Made by a program: the position numbers and the translations under genes. From positions 1 to 64,000 of the forward strand of contig CAMLMV010000014.1 in NCBI GenBank assembly GCA_946481275.1: a stretch of 64,000 bases of DNA, written 5' to 3'. The notes under the pieces are model-generated. The model made no database searches, had not been told where the DNA came from, and saw only the letters and a program-made list of their open reading frames with translations. This document shows, piece after piece, positions 18,073 through 26,715 of the stretch. Positions within the stretch are counted from its first letter, which is position 1, and each line of letters begins with the position of its first letter. This DNA is from an uncultured Massilia sp. (GTDB taxonomy: Bacteria; Pseudomonadota; Gammaproteobacteria; Burkholderiales; Burkholderiaceae).

Positions 18073-19602
18073 CTAGCGTCCTCGGGCCGCCCCAGCGCCC
18101 GAACGCCGGATCGCCCTCGCATCACGCATGCATCCCACCACTATCGCACTTGCCACCGCCGCCGCCATCCCCGCCGCCAGGAAGCCCTGCGCGAACCCGG
18201 ATTCGACACTGCGCCGCAGCAGCCCGGCCAGCCCGGCCGGCAGGACGCCGACGTCGCCCGCGACCAGCCGCTCGACCAGGTCCGGTGAGATCGTCACGCC
18301 GGCTTGCTGCAGGTCCGCCAGCAGGGCCGAGCGCGTGCCGCTCGCCAGCACGGCGCCGATGCCGGCGAAGCCCAGCAGGATGCCGCAGAAGCGTGACGTG
18401 GTGCTGATGCCGGAGGCCATGCCCGCGCGCTCCGGCGGGACGGTGCCCATGATGGCCTTCTGGGTCTCGCCGTTCAGCAGTCCCCCTCCGGTGCCGAGGA
18501 TCGCCATGCCGACGGCATCCAGCAGCCGGTTGCCCGGCAGGTGCGCCGCCCACAGCATGACGAGGTTCCCGGCCGCGACGACCATGAGGCCGAGCGCCAG
18601 GATCAGGTAGCCCGGCATGAACGCGGCCAGGCGCCGTCCGGCCATTGGCAGCAGCAGCATCGCGAGGGCGAAGGGCAGCATGCCGACGCCGGCTTCCAGC
18701 GCCGTGGCGCCGCGGGCATTCTGCAGGTACAGCGGCAGCAGCGAGGCCATCACCTGGGCGCACGCCGCGTAGGCCAGCATGGCCGCGATGGCGCCGACGA
18801 AGCGCCGCTGCGCGAACAGGGACAGGTCGAGCATGGGCGCGCGCACCCGGCGCTCGGTGGCGACGAATAGCGCGAACAGGCCCAGCGCGGCGGCACCACG
18901 CGCCAGCACCGCCGGGCTGGCCCAGCCCTGGGCGGGTCCCGAGATCAGGGTCCAGGTGAATGCGAACATGGCCGCCGCGAACAGGACGATGCCGGGCAGG
19001 TCGAGCGCGCGCTGCGCCGCGCCGCGCGATTCGGGTACCTGGCGCAGGACGGCGAGCGCCAGAGCGGCGCAGACCGGCAGGTTGACGAAGAACGCCCAGC
19101 GCCACCCGAGCCAGCGGCCGATGACGCCGCCGATCAGCGGCGAACACACCATCGTCAGGCCCATGATCGTGCCCCAGACCGCCCAGACGCGGGCGCGTTC
19201 GCGCTCGCCATGGAAAGCATGCCCGATCACGGCCAGCGACGGCGCCAGCAGGAAGGCCGCGCCGACGCCCTGCGCGGCGCGGGCGAGGTAGAGCGCCCGG
19301 GCGCCCGGGGCGACGCCGCACGCGAGGGAGGTCGCGGCGAAGATGGCGAGGCCCAGCAGCAGCACGCGCCTGCGCCCGGCCCGGTCGGCGATGGCGCCCG
19401 CGGGCAGGAGCAGGGCCGCGAAGCACAGCAGGTAGGCGCTCACGACCCATTCGATGTCGGCGAACGTCGCCGCCAGGTCGCGCGCGATGGTCGGCAGGAC
19501 GATCCCGACCACGTTCGTGTCGAGGACGGTGACGGCGCAGCCCAGCGAGGCCGTCAGCAGCAGGGGCGTCGACGATGGGCGCAGCGGAGAGTCGGCATGC
19601 AT
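18073..19602 (-). CDS. DHA2-type MFS drug efflux transporter
   Basis: 509 residues with about 14 hydrophobic segments, the DHA2 (EmrB/QacA-like) number. TM1 region VTVLDTNVVGIVLPTIARDL and loop motif GAIADRAGRRRVLL are typical, and the antiporter motif C region GVGAAFLLAPSLAVIG is present. It is likely a proton-driven exporter of a toxic compound at the inner membrane. It is divergent from a LysR gene across 117 bp, so that regulator probably controls it. The substrate is unknown. Confidence 0.85.
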   Translation of the reverse strand: MHADSPLRPSSTPLLLTASLGCAVTVLDTNVVGIVLPTIARDLAATFADIEWVVSAYLLCFAALLLPAGAIADRAGRRRVLLLGLAIFAATSLACGVAPGARALYLARAAQGVGAAFLLAPSLAVIGHAFHGERERARVWAVWGTIMGLTMVCSPLIGGVIGRWLGWRWAFFVNLPVCAALALAVLRQVPESRGAAQRALDLPGIVLFAAAMFAFTWTLISGPAQGWASPAVLARGAAALGLFALFVATERRVRAPMLDLSLFAQRRFVGAIAAMLAYAACAQVMASLLPLYLQNARGATALEAGVGMLPFALAMLLLPMAGRRLAAFMPGYLILALGLMVVAAGNLVMLWAAHLPGNRLLDAVGMAILGTGGGLLNGETQKAIMGTVPPERAGMASGISTTSRFCGILLGFAGIGAVLASGTRSALLADLQQAGVTISPDLVERLVAGDVGVLPAGLAGLLRRSVESGFAQGFLAAGMAAAVASAIVVGCMRDARAIRRSGAGAARGR

Positions 19603-19719
19603 CGTGGGGTTCCAGGCAACGGATGAAGTTGCATTACAACGTATCCGGCAATTTCATTCATTAACGGAAAAACGTGAAATAATTCGGTGTTGCCGAATAT
19701 TGATACCGCCTGGAGACCG

Positions 19720-20598
19720 ATGGAGCTGCGACATTTCCGCTATTTCGTGGCGGTGGCCGAGGAACTGCATTTCGCCCGCGCCGCCGAGCGGCTGGGCATC
19801 GCCCCGTCCACGCTGACCGTGCAGATCCAGGAAATCGAGCGGACGCTCCAGGCCCGGCTGCTGCAGCGGACCAAGCGCAGCGTGCGCCTGACCGGCGCCG
19901 GCGAACTGTTCCTCGAGCAGGCGCGCGCCAGCCTGCTGCGGTTCGACCAGGCCGTCGGCGTCGGCCGCCGCGCCGGCCGCGGCGAGCTTGGCCGGATCGT
20001 GGTCGGCTACGTGGGGTCCGCCGCCCTGGCCGGCATCCTGCAGCAGCAGATGCGGCGCTTCCGCGCCGAGTGGCCGGACGTCCAGCTGCAGGCGAACGAA
20101 CTGCCGATGGGGCGCCTGCCGGGGATGGTCGCGGAGGGCCACGTGGATATCGGCTTCGTGCGCCTGCCGATGGCGCTGCCCGACGAACTGCGCGTGCACG
20201 TCGTGCAGCGCAACCGTTTCTGTGTCGCGCTGCCGGCCAGCCACCGCCTGGCCGGCGCCGCCGCGGTCGACGCCAGGGAGCTGGCCGACGACGATTTCAT
20301 CGTGCCCGAACAGGACCTGGGTACGCGTGAAGTCGGCCGGCGCGGCCGCTTCGTGCCCCGCGTCGTCTCGGTGCCGGGCAACCTGCTGACGGTGCTGACC
20401 GAGGTGTCGTTGTGGATGGGCGTCGCGGTCGTGCCCGACGTCGTGGCTTCGACCCTGGTGCTGCCGGACGTGGTCTACAAACCCCTGGCCGGCGAGCCCG
20501 TCACGTCCGAGCTTGCCGCCATCTTCCGCCGCAACGAAGGGGCGCCGGCCGCGAAGAACCTGATCCGGCAACTGGTGGCGGAGGTGGCGCCATGCTGA
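19720..20598 (+). CDS. LysR-family transcriptional regulator
   Basis: 292 residues from the ATG at 19720 (upstream CTGGAGACCG). The N-terminal helix-turn-helix has MELRHFRYFVAVAEELHFARAAERLGI, characteristic of the BenM/CatR/CbbR-like branch, and an effector domain follows. The divergent DHA2 exporter and the overlapping downstream TauE/SafE gene are its likely targets. The effector is unknown. Confidence 0.85.
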   Translation: MELRHFRYFVAVAEELHFARAAERLGIAPSTLTVQIQEIERTLQARLLQRTKRSVRLTGAGELFLEQARASLLRFDQAVGVGRRAGRGELGRIVVGYVGSAALAGILQQQMRRFRAEWPDVQLQANELPMGRLPGMVAEGHVDIGFVRLPMALPDELRVHVVQRNRFCVALPASHRLAGAAAVDARELADDDFIVPEQDLGTREVGRRGRFVPRVVSVPGNLLTVLTEVSLWMGVAVVPDVVASTLVLPDVVYKPLAGEPVTSELAAIFRRNEGAPAAKNLIRQLVAEVAPC

Positions 20599-21350
20599 TC
20601 GCCGACCCGCTGTTCTATGCCGTCGCCGTGCCGGCCGTCCTGCTGACCGGCATCTCGAAAGGCGGCTTCGGCGGCGTGCTCGGCGGCGTGGGCGTGCCGC
20701 TGATGGCGCTCGCGATCTCGCCCGTCCAGGCGGCCGCGATCCTGCTGCCGGTGCTGTGCCTGATGGACCTCGTCGGGCTCGGTGCCTATTTCGGCAAGTG
20801 GGACAAGCCGACGCTGCGCATCATGTTGCCGGGCGCCTTGCTCGGTATCGGCGCGGGCTTCCTCACGTTCGGCATGCTGGGCGAGGACGTCATCCGCATC
20901 CTGATCGGCGGCATCGCGGTGGCCTTCACCATCAACAACGTGCTGGGCCTGGCCGCCCACCAGCGCCAGGCCGGCCCCTCGGTGGCGAAAGGTACCTTCT
21001 GGTCCGCGGTGTCGGGGCTGACCAGCTTCCTCGCCCATGCCGGCGGGCCGCCCGCCATGGTCTACCTGCTGCCGCAGCGCATGGACAAGGTGCGCTATGT
21101 CGCCACCATCAGCGTGTTCTTCGCCGTCGTCAACGCGGTCAAGCTGGTCCCGTACGCCTGGCTGGGCCAGCTATCGCTCGACAACCTCGGCACCAGCTTC
21201 GTCCTGGCGCCGCTCGTGCCGCTGGGTGTCCGGCTGGGCATCTGGCTGCAGGACCGGATCAACCTCGTGTGGTTCTACCGGATTTCGCAGGCCTGCCTGT
21301 TCGTGACCGGGCTCCAGCTGGCCTGGCAGGGCGGGGCGCGTTACCTGTAG
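20592..21350 (+). CDS. TauE/SafE-family sulfite/anion exporter
   Basis: 252 residues with about 7-8 hydrophobic segments and the TauE/SafE opening ISKGGFGGVLGGVGVPLMAL. The ATG at 20592 overlaps the LysR stop by 7 nt, showing translational coupling. The family exports sulfite, sulfoacetate or related organic anions. Here the substrate is unknown and control by the coupled LysR protein is inferred. It converges on the bd oxidase operon with only two bases between stops. Confidence 0.82.
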   Translation: MLIADPLFYAVAVPAVLLTGISKGGFGGVLGGVGVPLMALAISPVQAAAILLPVLCLMDLVGLGAYFGKWDKPTLRIMLPGALLGIGAGFLTFGMLGEDVIRILIGGIAVAFTINNVLGLAAHQRQAGPSVAKGTFWSAVSGLTSFLAHAGGPPAMVYLLPQRMDKVRYVATISVFFAVVNAVKLVPYAWLGQLSLDNLGTSFVLAPLVPLGVRLGIWLQDRINLVWFYRISQACLFVTGLQLAWQGGARYL

Positions 21351-21352
21351 AC

Positions 21353-21484
21353 CTAATGCATGCCGGCCGCGCGCATGACGAGGCGGATGAGACCGGCAAC
21401 GGCGGCCAGCGTGGCCACACCGGACGCCCACAGGACGACCATCCAGCCAACGCGGCGCAGCCACCGTCGCGAGGCGCTCGCCAT
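21353..21484 (-). CDS. DUF2474/CydX-like small subunit of bd-type oxidase
   Basis: 43 residues (MASASRRWLRRVGW at the start), too short for most ORF callers. One hydrophobic helix (about 14-36, WMVVLWASGVATLAAVAGLI) follows a basic N-terminus. The start overlaps the cydB stop as TGATG (21482-21486), so the two are translationally coupled. This size, topology and position are typical of the DUF2474 or CydX-type third subunit that accompanies cyanide-insensitive bd oxidases. The role is inferred from position. Confidence 0.75.
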   Translation of the reverse strand: MASASRRWLRRVGWMVVLWASGVATLAAVAGLIRLVMRAAGMH

Positions 21485-22491
21485 CAGTGGTACCCCGCGT
21501 CGGCCTTGACCTTGCCGCGGAACACCCAGTACGACCAGATCGTGTACATCAGGATGATCGGCAGGATGAACAGCGTACCGACGAGCGCGAAGCCCTGGCT
21601 GGCCGGCGGGGATGCCGCTTCCCAGATCGTGATCGTCGGCGGCACGATGTGCGGCCAGATGCTGATGGCCATGCCGGTATAGCCGAGGAAGACGATGGCC
21701 AGTGCGGCCACGAACGGCCAGCGATGCGGATCGCGCTTCAGCGAGCGCAGCAGGACGGTCAGGAACAGCAGCACCAGCACCGGTACCGGCGCGAGGAACA
21801 GCAGGTTGGGAAAGGAGAACCAGCGCTGGGCGACGGCCGGGTCGCGCAGCGGCGTCCAGATGCTGACCACGACGATCGCGCCCAGCAGCATTAGCGCGAA
21901 CGGGCGCGCCACCTGCACCATGCGCCGGTGCAGGTCGCCTTCGGTCTTCATGATCAGCCAGGTGCTGCCGAGCAGGGTATAGGCGATCATCACCCCGAAG
22001 CCCGCGAGCAGCGGGAACGGGGCGATCCAGTCGAGCAGCCGGCCGGCGTAGCTGCGGCCCGAGACCGCGATCCCGTCGAGAAAGGCGCCCAGCGAGACGC
22101 CCTGGAAAAACGCCCCGGTGACCGAGCCGCCGATGAACGCCTTGTCCCACAAGTGGCGCTCGTGTTCCTTCGCCTTGAAGCGGAACTCGAAGGCGACGCC
22201 GCGGAACACCAGCCCGATCAGCATGAAGATCAGCGGCAGGTACAGGCCCGACAGGATGATCGAATAGGCCAGCGGGAAGGCCGCCAGCAGCCCTTCGCCG
22301 CCCAGCACCAGCCACGTCTCGTTGCCGTCCCAGACCGGGGCCACCGTGTTCATCATGGTGTCGCGGTCGCGCTTGTCCCGGGCGAACGGGAACAGCATCC
22401 CGATGCCGAGGTCGAAGCCGTCCAGCAGCACGTACATGAACACCGCAAAATAAATGATGACGGCCCAGATGGCCGAGGTGTCGATGCCCAT
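21484..22491 (-). CDS. cioB: Cytochrome bd-type quinol oxidase subunit II (CioB/CydB)
   Basis: 335 residues, multiple membrane helices. The N-terminal IWAVIIYFAVFMYVLLDGFDLGIGMLFPF and VWDGNETWLVLGGEGLLAAFP are CydB family signatures. It lies 3 nt after the subunit I stop and overlaps the small third subunit. It supports assembly of the haem-bearing subunit in the inner membrane for O2-dependent quinol oxidation. Confidence 0.92.
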   Translation of the reverse strand: MGIDTSAIWAVIIYFAVFMYVLLDGFDLGIGMLFPFARDKRDRDTMMNTVAPVWDGNETWLVLGGEGLLAAFPLAYSIILSGLYLPLIFMLIGLVFRGVAFEFRFKAKEHERHLWDKAFIGGSVTGAFFQGVSLGAFLDGIAVSGRSYAGRLLDWIAPFPLLAGFGVMIAYTLLGSTWLIMKTEGDLHRRMVQVARPFALMLLGAIVVVSIWTPLRDPAVAQRWFSFPNLLFLAPVPVLVLLFLTVLLRSLKRDPHRWPFVAALAIVFLGYTGMAISIWPHIVPPTITIWEAASPPASQGFALVGTLFILPIILMYTIWSYWVFRGKVKADAGYH

Positions 22492-22494
22492 GTG

Positions 22495-23928
22495 TCAGCT
22501 CCGCGTCGTGACGTCGTCGTCGTCGTCGTTGCCGACGTCGGCGGCCGACAGCGGCCGCATCGGCGTGCGCACTTCACCGGGCCCGCCTTCGGGCGCCCGG
22601 TGCAGGGCGAAGGCCTGCGGTCCCTTGCGCATCAGGCGCAGTACGTAGGCGGTGCCGGCGCCGAACACGAACAGGTAGGCGATCACGAACAGGCCCAAGG
22701 TCAGCGCCACCGCGCCGGCGGCGTGCGGCGACGCCGCGTCGGCCGTCCGCAGCACGCCATACACGACCCAGGGCTGGCGCCCGACTTCCGTCGTGACCCA
22801 GCCCGCCAGGATCGCGGCCAGGCCGGCCGGACCCATCCAGCGCGCGGCGTGCAGGAATGGACGGGTGACGAACAGGCGCCCGCCCCGCCGCAGCAGGAGG
22901 CTCCACACGCCCAGCGCGATCATCAGGAGGCCCAGGCCCACCATGATCCGGAAGCTCCAGAACACGATCAGCGAGTTGGGCCGGTCCTGCTTCGGAAATG
23001 CTTTCAGGCCCGGGAACTGGCCCGCCCACGTGTGCGTGAGAATGACGCTGCCCAGGTGCGGCACGTCGACCGCAAAGCGGGTGGTTTCGGCCTCCATGTC
23101 CGGGATGCCGAACAGCGTCAGCGGCACCGCTTCGCCGGGCGTGTTCTGCCAATGGCCTTCCATGGCGGCGATCTTCGCCGGCTGGTGCTCGAGCGTGTTC
23201 AGGCCGTGGAAGTCGCCGATCACGGCCTGGATCGGGGCGACGATCAGGATCATCCACATCGCCATCGACAGCATCTTGCGGACCGCCGGGTTGTCGCGCC
23301 CGTGCAGCAATTGCCAGGCGCCGGTCGCCCCGACGATGAGTGCGGTGGTCAGGTAGGCGGCCACCACCATGTGCATGAACCGGTAGGGCAGGGACGGATT
23401 GAAGACGATGGCGAGCCAGTCCGCGGGCACGAGCCGGCCGCCTTCGACGGCATAGCCCCGCGGCGTCTGCATCCAGCTGTTCGCGGCGAGGATCCATGTC
23501 GCGGAGATGAGCGTGCCGATCGCGACCATGCAGGTGGCGAGGAAGTGCAGGCCGGGGCCCACGCGCGTCCAGCCGAACAGCATCACGCCGAGGAAGCCGG
23601 CCTCCAGGAAGAATGCCGTGAGCACTTCGTACGACAGCACCGGACCCAGGATGCCGCCCGCGACCTCGGACATGCGGCTCCAGTTGGTGCCGATCTGGTA
23701 GGCCATCACGATGCCCGACACGACGCCCATGCCGAACATGACCGCGAAAATCTTGAGCCAGAAATGGTAGAGGTCGACGTAGACCTGGCGCTTCGTCCGC
23801 AGCCACGACAGTTCGAGGACGGCCAGGTAGCTGGCGAGCCCGATGCTCACGGCGGGGAAGAGGATATGGAACGACATCGTGAACGCGAACTGGGCACGGG
23901 CGAGATCCAGGGCGGACAAGGCGAGCAT
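22495..23928 (-). CDS. cioA: Cytochrome bd-type quinol oxidase subunit I (CioA/CydA)
   Basis: 477 residues from the ATG at 23928, which follows AGGAGT; an in-frame upstream extension has no ribosome site. LARAQFAFTMSFHILFPAVSIGLA contains the first haem-ligand His, and the KRQVYVDLYHFWLKIFAVMFGMGVVSGI region is typical of CydA. WVTTEVGRQPWVVYGVLRT is the conserved C-terminal segment. The protein is shorter than E. coli CydA because the quinol loop is short, as in the cyanide-insensitive (Cio) subtype. It oxidises quinol and reduces O2 without proton pumping. Confidence 0.9.
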   Translation of the reverse strand: MLALSALDLARAQFAFTMSFHILFPAVSIGLASYLAVLELSWLRTKRQVYVDLYHFWLKIFAVMFGMGVVSGIVMAYQIGTNWSRMSEVAGGILGPVLSYEVLTAFFLEAGFLGVMLFGWTRVGPGLHFLATCMVAIGTLISATWILAANSWMQTPRGYAVEGGRLVPADWLAIVFNPSLPYRFMHMVVAAYLTTALIVGATGAWQLLHGRDNPAVRKMLSMAMWMILIVAPIQAVIGDFHGLNTLEHQPAKIAAMEGHWQNTPGEAVPLTLFGIPDMEAETTRFAVDVPHLGSVILTHTWAGQFPGLKAFPKQDRPNSLIVFWSFRIMVGLGLLMIALGVWSLLLRRGGRLFVTRPFLHAARWMGPAGLAAILAGWVTTEVGRQPWVVYGVLRTADAASPHAAGAVALTLGLFVIAYLFVFGAGTAYVLRLMRKGPQAFALHRAPEGGPGEVRTPMRPLSAADVGNDDDDDVTTRS

Positions 23929-24030
23929 GTAAGGACTCCTGATTCGCGTTTCGCTCAGCCTAGCATGGGATGCGGCGCGCACGATTGACTGAACAGCGTG
24001 CGCACGACAGCGCACGCATGGGCGGCCGGA

Positions 24031-25224
24031 TCAGGGTATGGCCGTGCCCGGCAGCGCCAGTGCCTGCCCCACGGGTTCCAGCCGGCGCAGGCGCAGCGCG
24101 ATCAGCAGGGCGGCGCCGAGCAGCACGCCCAGCAGCGCCACGACGGCGCCCCAGCCGCCGTGTGCCCACAACACGCCGCACAGCCAGCCGACGAGGCTGG
24201 AGCCGAGGTAGTAGAAGCACAGGTACAGCGCGGAGGCGAGCGCCTGCTGCGTGCGGGCGCGCCGTCCCACCCAGCTGCTGGCGATCGAGTGCGACGCGAA
24301 GAAGCCGAACGTGAACACCGCCATGCCGGCCACGATGGCGGCGACGTTGTGGGCCAGCGTCAGCAGCAGGCCCGCGAACATCGTGCCCATCACGGTCCAC
24401 AGCACGTGGCGCCGGCCCAGGCGGTCGGCGCGGCGGCCGGCCCACACGGAACTGAAGATGCCCAGCAAATACAGCAGGGAGATCCCGCCGACCACGCTCT
24501 GGCGCAGCCCGAACGGCGCGCCCAGCAGCCGGAAGCCGATCACGTTATAGGCGCTGACGAAACACCCCATCAGCAGGAACGACAGCGCGAACAGCCAGGG
24601 CAGGCCGGCGTCGCCGAAATGGCCGCGCAGGCCGTGCAGCAGCGCCGGCACGCCGCCGGACGACGGCCGGAAGTTACGCGACGCGGGCAGGCTGCGCCAG
24701 AATTCCCACGCCGCCAGCAGGCCGGCGACGCCCATCACGGCGAACGCGGCGCGCCACGACACGAAGTCGGACAGCACGGCCGCCAGCACCCGCCCGACCA
24801 TGCCGCCGAACGCATTGCCGCTGATGTACAGGCCCATCGACACCCCCAGCGACGCCGGTTCGATCTCCTCGCCCAGGTAAGCCATCGCGACGGCCGGCAT
24901 GCCGCCCAGCGCGAAGCCCAGCAGCGTGCGCGCCGCCAGCAGTTGCGGATAGGTGCGCGCGTACGCCGCCAGCACCGTCATCAGGGCGGCGACGACGAGC
25001 GCCACGACCATCATCGTCTTGCGCCCGAGGCGGTCGGACAGGATGGACGAGAACAGCAGCGACACGGCCAGCGCGCCCGTCGACAGCGAGAGCGACAGGC
25101 TGCTCTGCGCGGGCGTGAGCCCGAAATCGTGCGCCAGCAGGGGCATCAGCGGCTGTACGCAATACAGCAGGGCGAAACAGGAAAAGCCGCCGAAGAACAG
25201 GGCGCGGTTGGTGGGATTCGTCAT
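24031..25224 (-). CDS. MFS transporter, YnfM/AraJ-like
   Basis: 397 residues, about 12 hydrophobic segments. The opening LFFGGFSCFALLYCVQPLMPLLAHDFGL and loop SDRLGRKTMMV resemble the YnfM group of DHA1 efflux proteins. It is divergent from the LysR gene at 25300 across 75 bp, the usual arrangement for YnfM-like transporters under local LysR control. The substrate is unknown. Confidence 0.82.
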   Translation of the reverse strand: MTNPTNRALFFGGFSCFALLYCVQPLMPLLAHDFGLTPAQSSLSLSLSTGALAVSLLFSSILSDRLGRKTMMVVALVVAALMTVLAAYARTYPQLLAARTLLGFALGGMPAVAMAYLGEEIEPASLGVSMGLYISGNAFGGMVGRVLAAVLSDFVSWRAAFAVMGVAGLLAAWEFWRSLPASRNFRPSSGGVPALLHGLRGHFGDAGLPWLFALSFLLMGCFVSAYNVIGFRLLGAPFGLRQSVVGGISLLYLLGIFSSVWAGRRADRLGRRHVLWTVMGTMFAGLLLTLAHNVAAIVAGMAVFTFGFFASHSIASSWVGRRARTQQALASALYLCFYYLGSSLVGWLCGVLWAHGGWGAVVALLGVLLGAALLIALRLRRLEPVGQALALPGTAIP

Positions 25225-25299
25225 GGCCTTATCCTAGGATTGCCGGATACGACCGTCCAATATATATTTGTGGCGTTACTTATCGTTTGAAAATATAAG

Positions 25300-26193
25300 A
25301 TGGAACTCAGGCACCTGCGTTACTTCGTGGCCGTGGCGGAGGAGCTGAGCTTTACGCGCGCCGCCGGGCGGCTGCACATCGGCCAGCCGCCGCTGAGCCA
25401 GCAGATCCAGGCGCTGGAACACGAGATCGGCGCCCGGCTGTTCGAGCGCAACAGGCGGCGCGTGCTGCTGACGGAAGCGGGGCGATTGTTCCTCGCCGAC
25501 GCGCGGCGCATGCTGGCGCTGTCCGAACAGGCCAAGGAGACGGCGCGCCGCGCCCACCTCGGCGAAACGGGCGAGCTGCGCGTCGGGTTCACGTTTTCCA
25601 CGCCGTTCACGCCGCTGTTCGCGCGGGTCGTCCGGCGCTACCGCCAGCAGTATCCGGGCGTGCGGCTGACCTTCCTCGAGATCCCCACGCAGCCGCAGCT
25701 CGCGAAGATCGAGGCGCGCGACCTGGACGTGGGCTTCGTGCGGCCGGGCCCCATGCCGCTGCCGCGCACTGTGGCGTTGACGATGCTGCGCCAGGATCCG
25801 CTGCTGCTCGTGCTGCCGGCCGACGCGCCGCTGGCGCGGAAGAAGAAGATTGCGGTGAAGGACCTGGCCGACCAGGCGTTCGTCGTCTTCCCCGAAAAGA
25901 CGGGCACCGGTATCTACCACCAGATCTTCGACCTGTGCCGCGCCGCCGGCTTCGTGCCGCAGATCGCGATGGAGGCGGGCGAGCCGTCGACGATCATCGG
26001 CCTCGTCGCCGCCGGCTGCGGCATTTCCGTGCTGCCCGGCTCATTCGAAGGCATCCACATGGAAGGCGTCGTCTACCGGCCGCTGCTTGACCCCGACGCC
26101 ACCACGGCGATGCTGCTCGCGCGCCATGCCGAGGGCGGGGGGCCGCTCGTCGACGCGTTCGTGGCGCTCGCCCAGGCCGCGGCCGAGGCCTAG
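25300..26193 (+). CDS. LysR-family transcriptional regulator
   Basis: 297 residues. Helix-turn-helix MELRHLRYFVAVAEELSFTRAAGRLHIGQPPLSQQIQ and effector domain of the CatM/BenM type. It is divergent from the YnfM-like MFS gene, which it likely regulates. Its 3' end overlaps the RidA gene tail to tail by 4 bp (26190-26193). Confidence 0.85.
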   Translation: MELRHLRYFVAVAEELSFTRAAGRLHIGQPPLSQQIQALEHEIGARLFERNRRRVLLTEAGRLFLADARRMLALSEQAKETARRAHLGETGELRVGFTFSTPFTPLFARVVRRYRQQYPGVRLTFLEIPTQPQLAKIEARDLDVGFVRPGPMPLPRTVALTMLRQDPLLLVLPADAPLARKKKIAVKDLADQAFVVFPEKTGTGIYHQIFDLCRAAGFVPQIAMEAGEPSTIIGLVAAGCGISVLPGSFEGIHMEGVVYRPLLDPDATTAMLLARHAEGGGPLVDAFVALAQAAAEA

Positions 26194-26627
26194 TCCGGCA
26201 GCACGGCGCGGAACGTGATCTCCACCAGCTGGGCGGGGAAGGCGAGGCGCGACACGCCGACCAGGTTGCTGGCGAGCTGCGGCTGGCCGGTGCCGTACGC
26301 TTCCTTCCGCACCTTGGCCGCCGCCGGGAAGGCCGCGTCCACGTCGAGCACGTACAGCGTTTCTTTGACCACGTCGTCCAGCGTCGCGCCGAATTCCGCG
26401 AGCAGCTCGACCGCGTTGCGGTAGGTCTGGCGGATCTGCGCTTCCATCGCGTCGTAATTCGCCGGCTTGCCGGCCGCGTCCAGGTCGGCCGGCGCGACCA
26501 GGTTGCCCTGACGGTCGTGGCTGAGTTGTCCGGACAGGTAGACCGTGTCCTTGACCTGGATGCCCTGGACGTAGCCGAACAGGCCTTCCCAGGCGACGCC
26601 GAAATTCACGACTTTCTTGTTGACCAT
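26190..26627 (-). CDS. RidA-family (YjgF/YER057c) protein
   Basis: 145 residues, matching the RidA superfamily, with VYLSGQLSHDRQGN, TYRNAVELLAEFGATLDDVVKETLYV and SRLAFPAQLVEITFRAVL. Members form trimers; the archetype deaminates reactive enamine/imine intermediates. The catalytic arginine of true RidA is not at its usual place: the C-terminal part reads RLAFPAQLVEI, without the R-V-P-x-x-x motif. It may therefore be an Rid2-7 type with a different or unknown reaction. GGAGGG precedes the ATG. Confidence 0.82.
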   Translation of the reverse strand: MVNKKVVNFGVAWEGLFGYVQGIQVKDTVYLSGQLSHDRQGNLVAPADLDAAGKPANYDAMEAQIRQTYRNAVELLAEFGATLDDVVKETLYVLDVDAAFPAAAKVRKEAYGTGQPQLASNLVGVSRLAFPAQLVEITFRAVLPD

Positions 26628-26715
26628 ATGCCCTCCGATGTGTTGTAGGCCTGGCAGCGTAGCGGGAGCGCGGGCGATCCGCCACTGGCCGATGGATAGG
26701 CGGGGCAGCGGCGTA

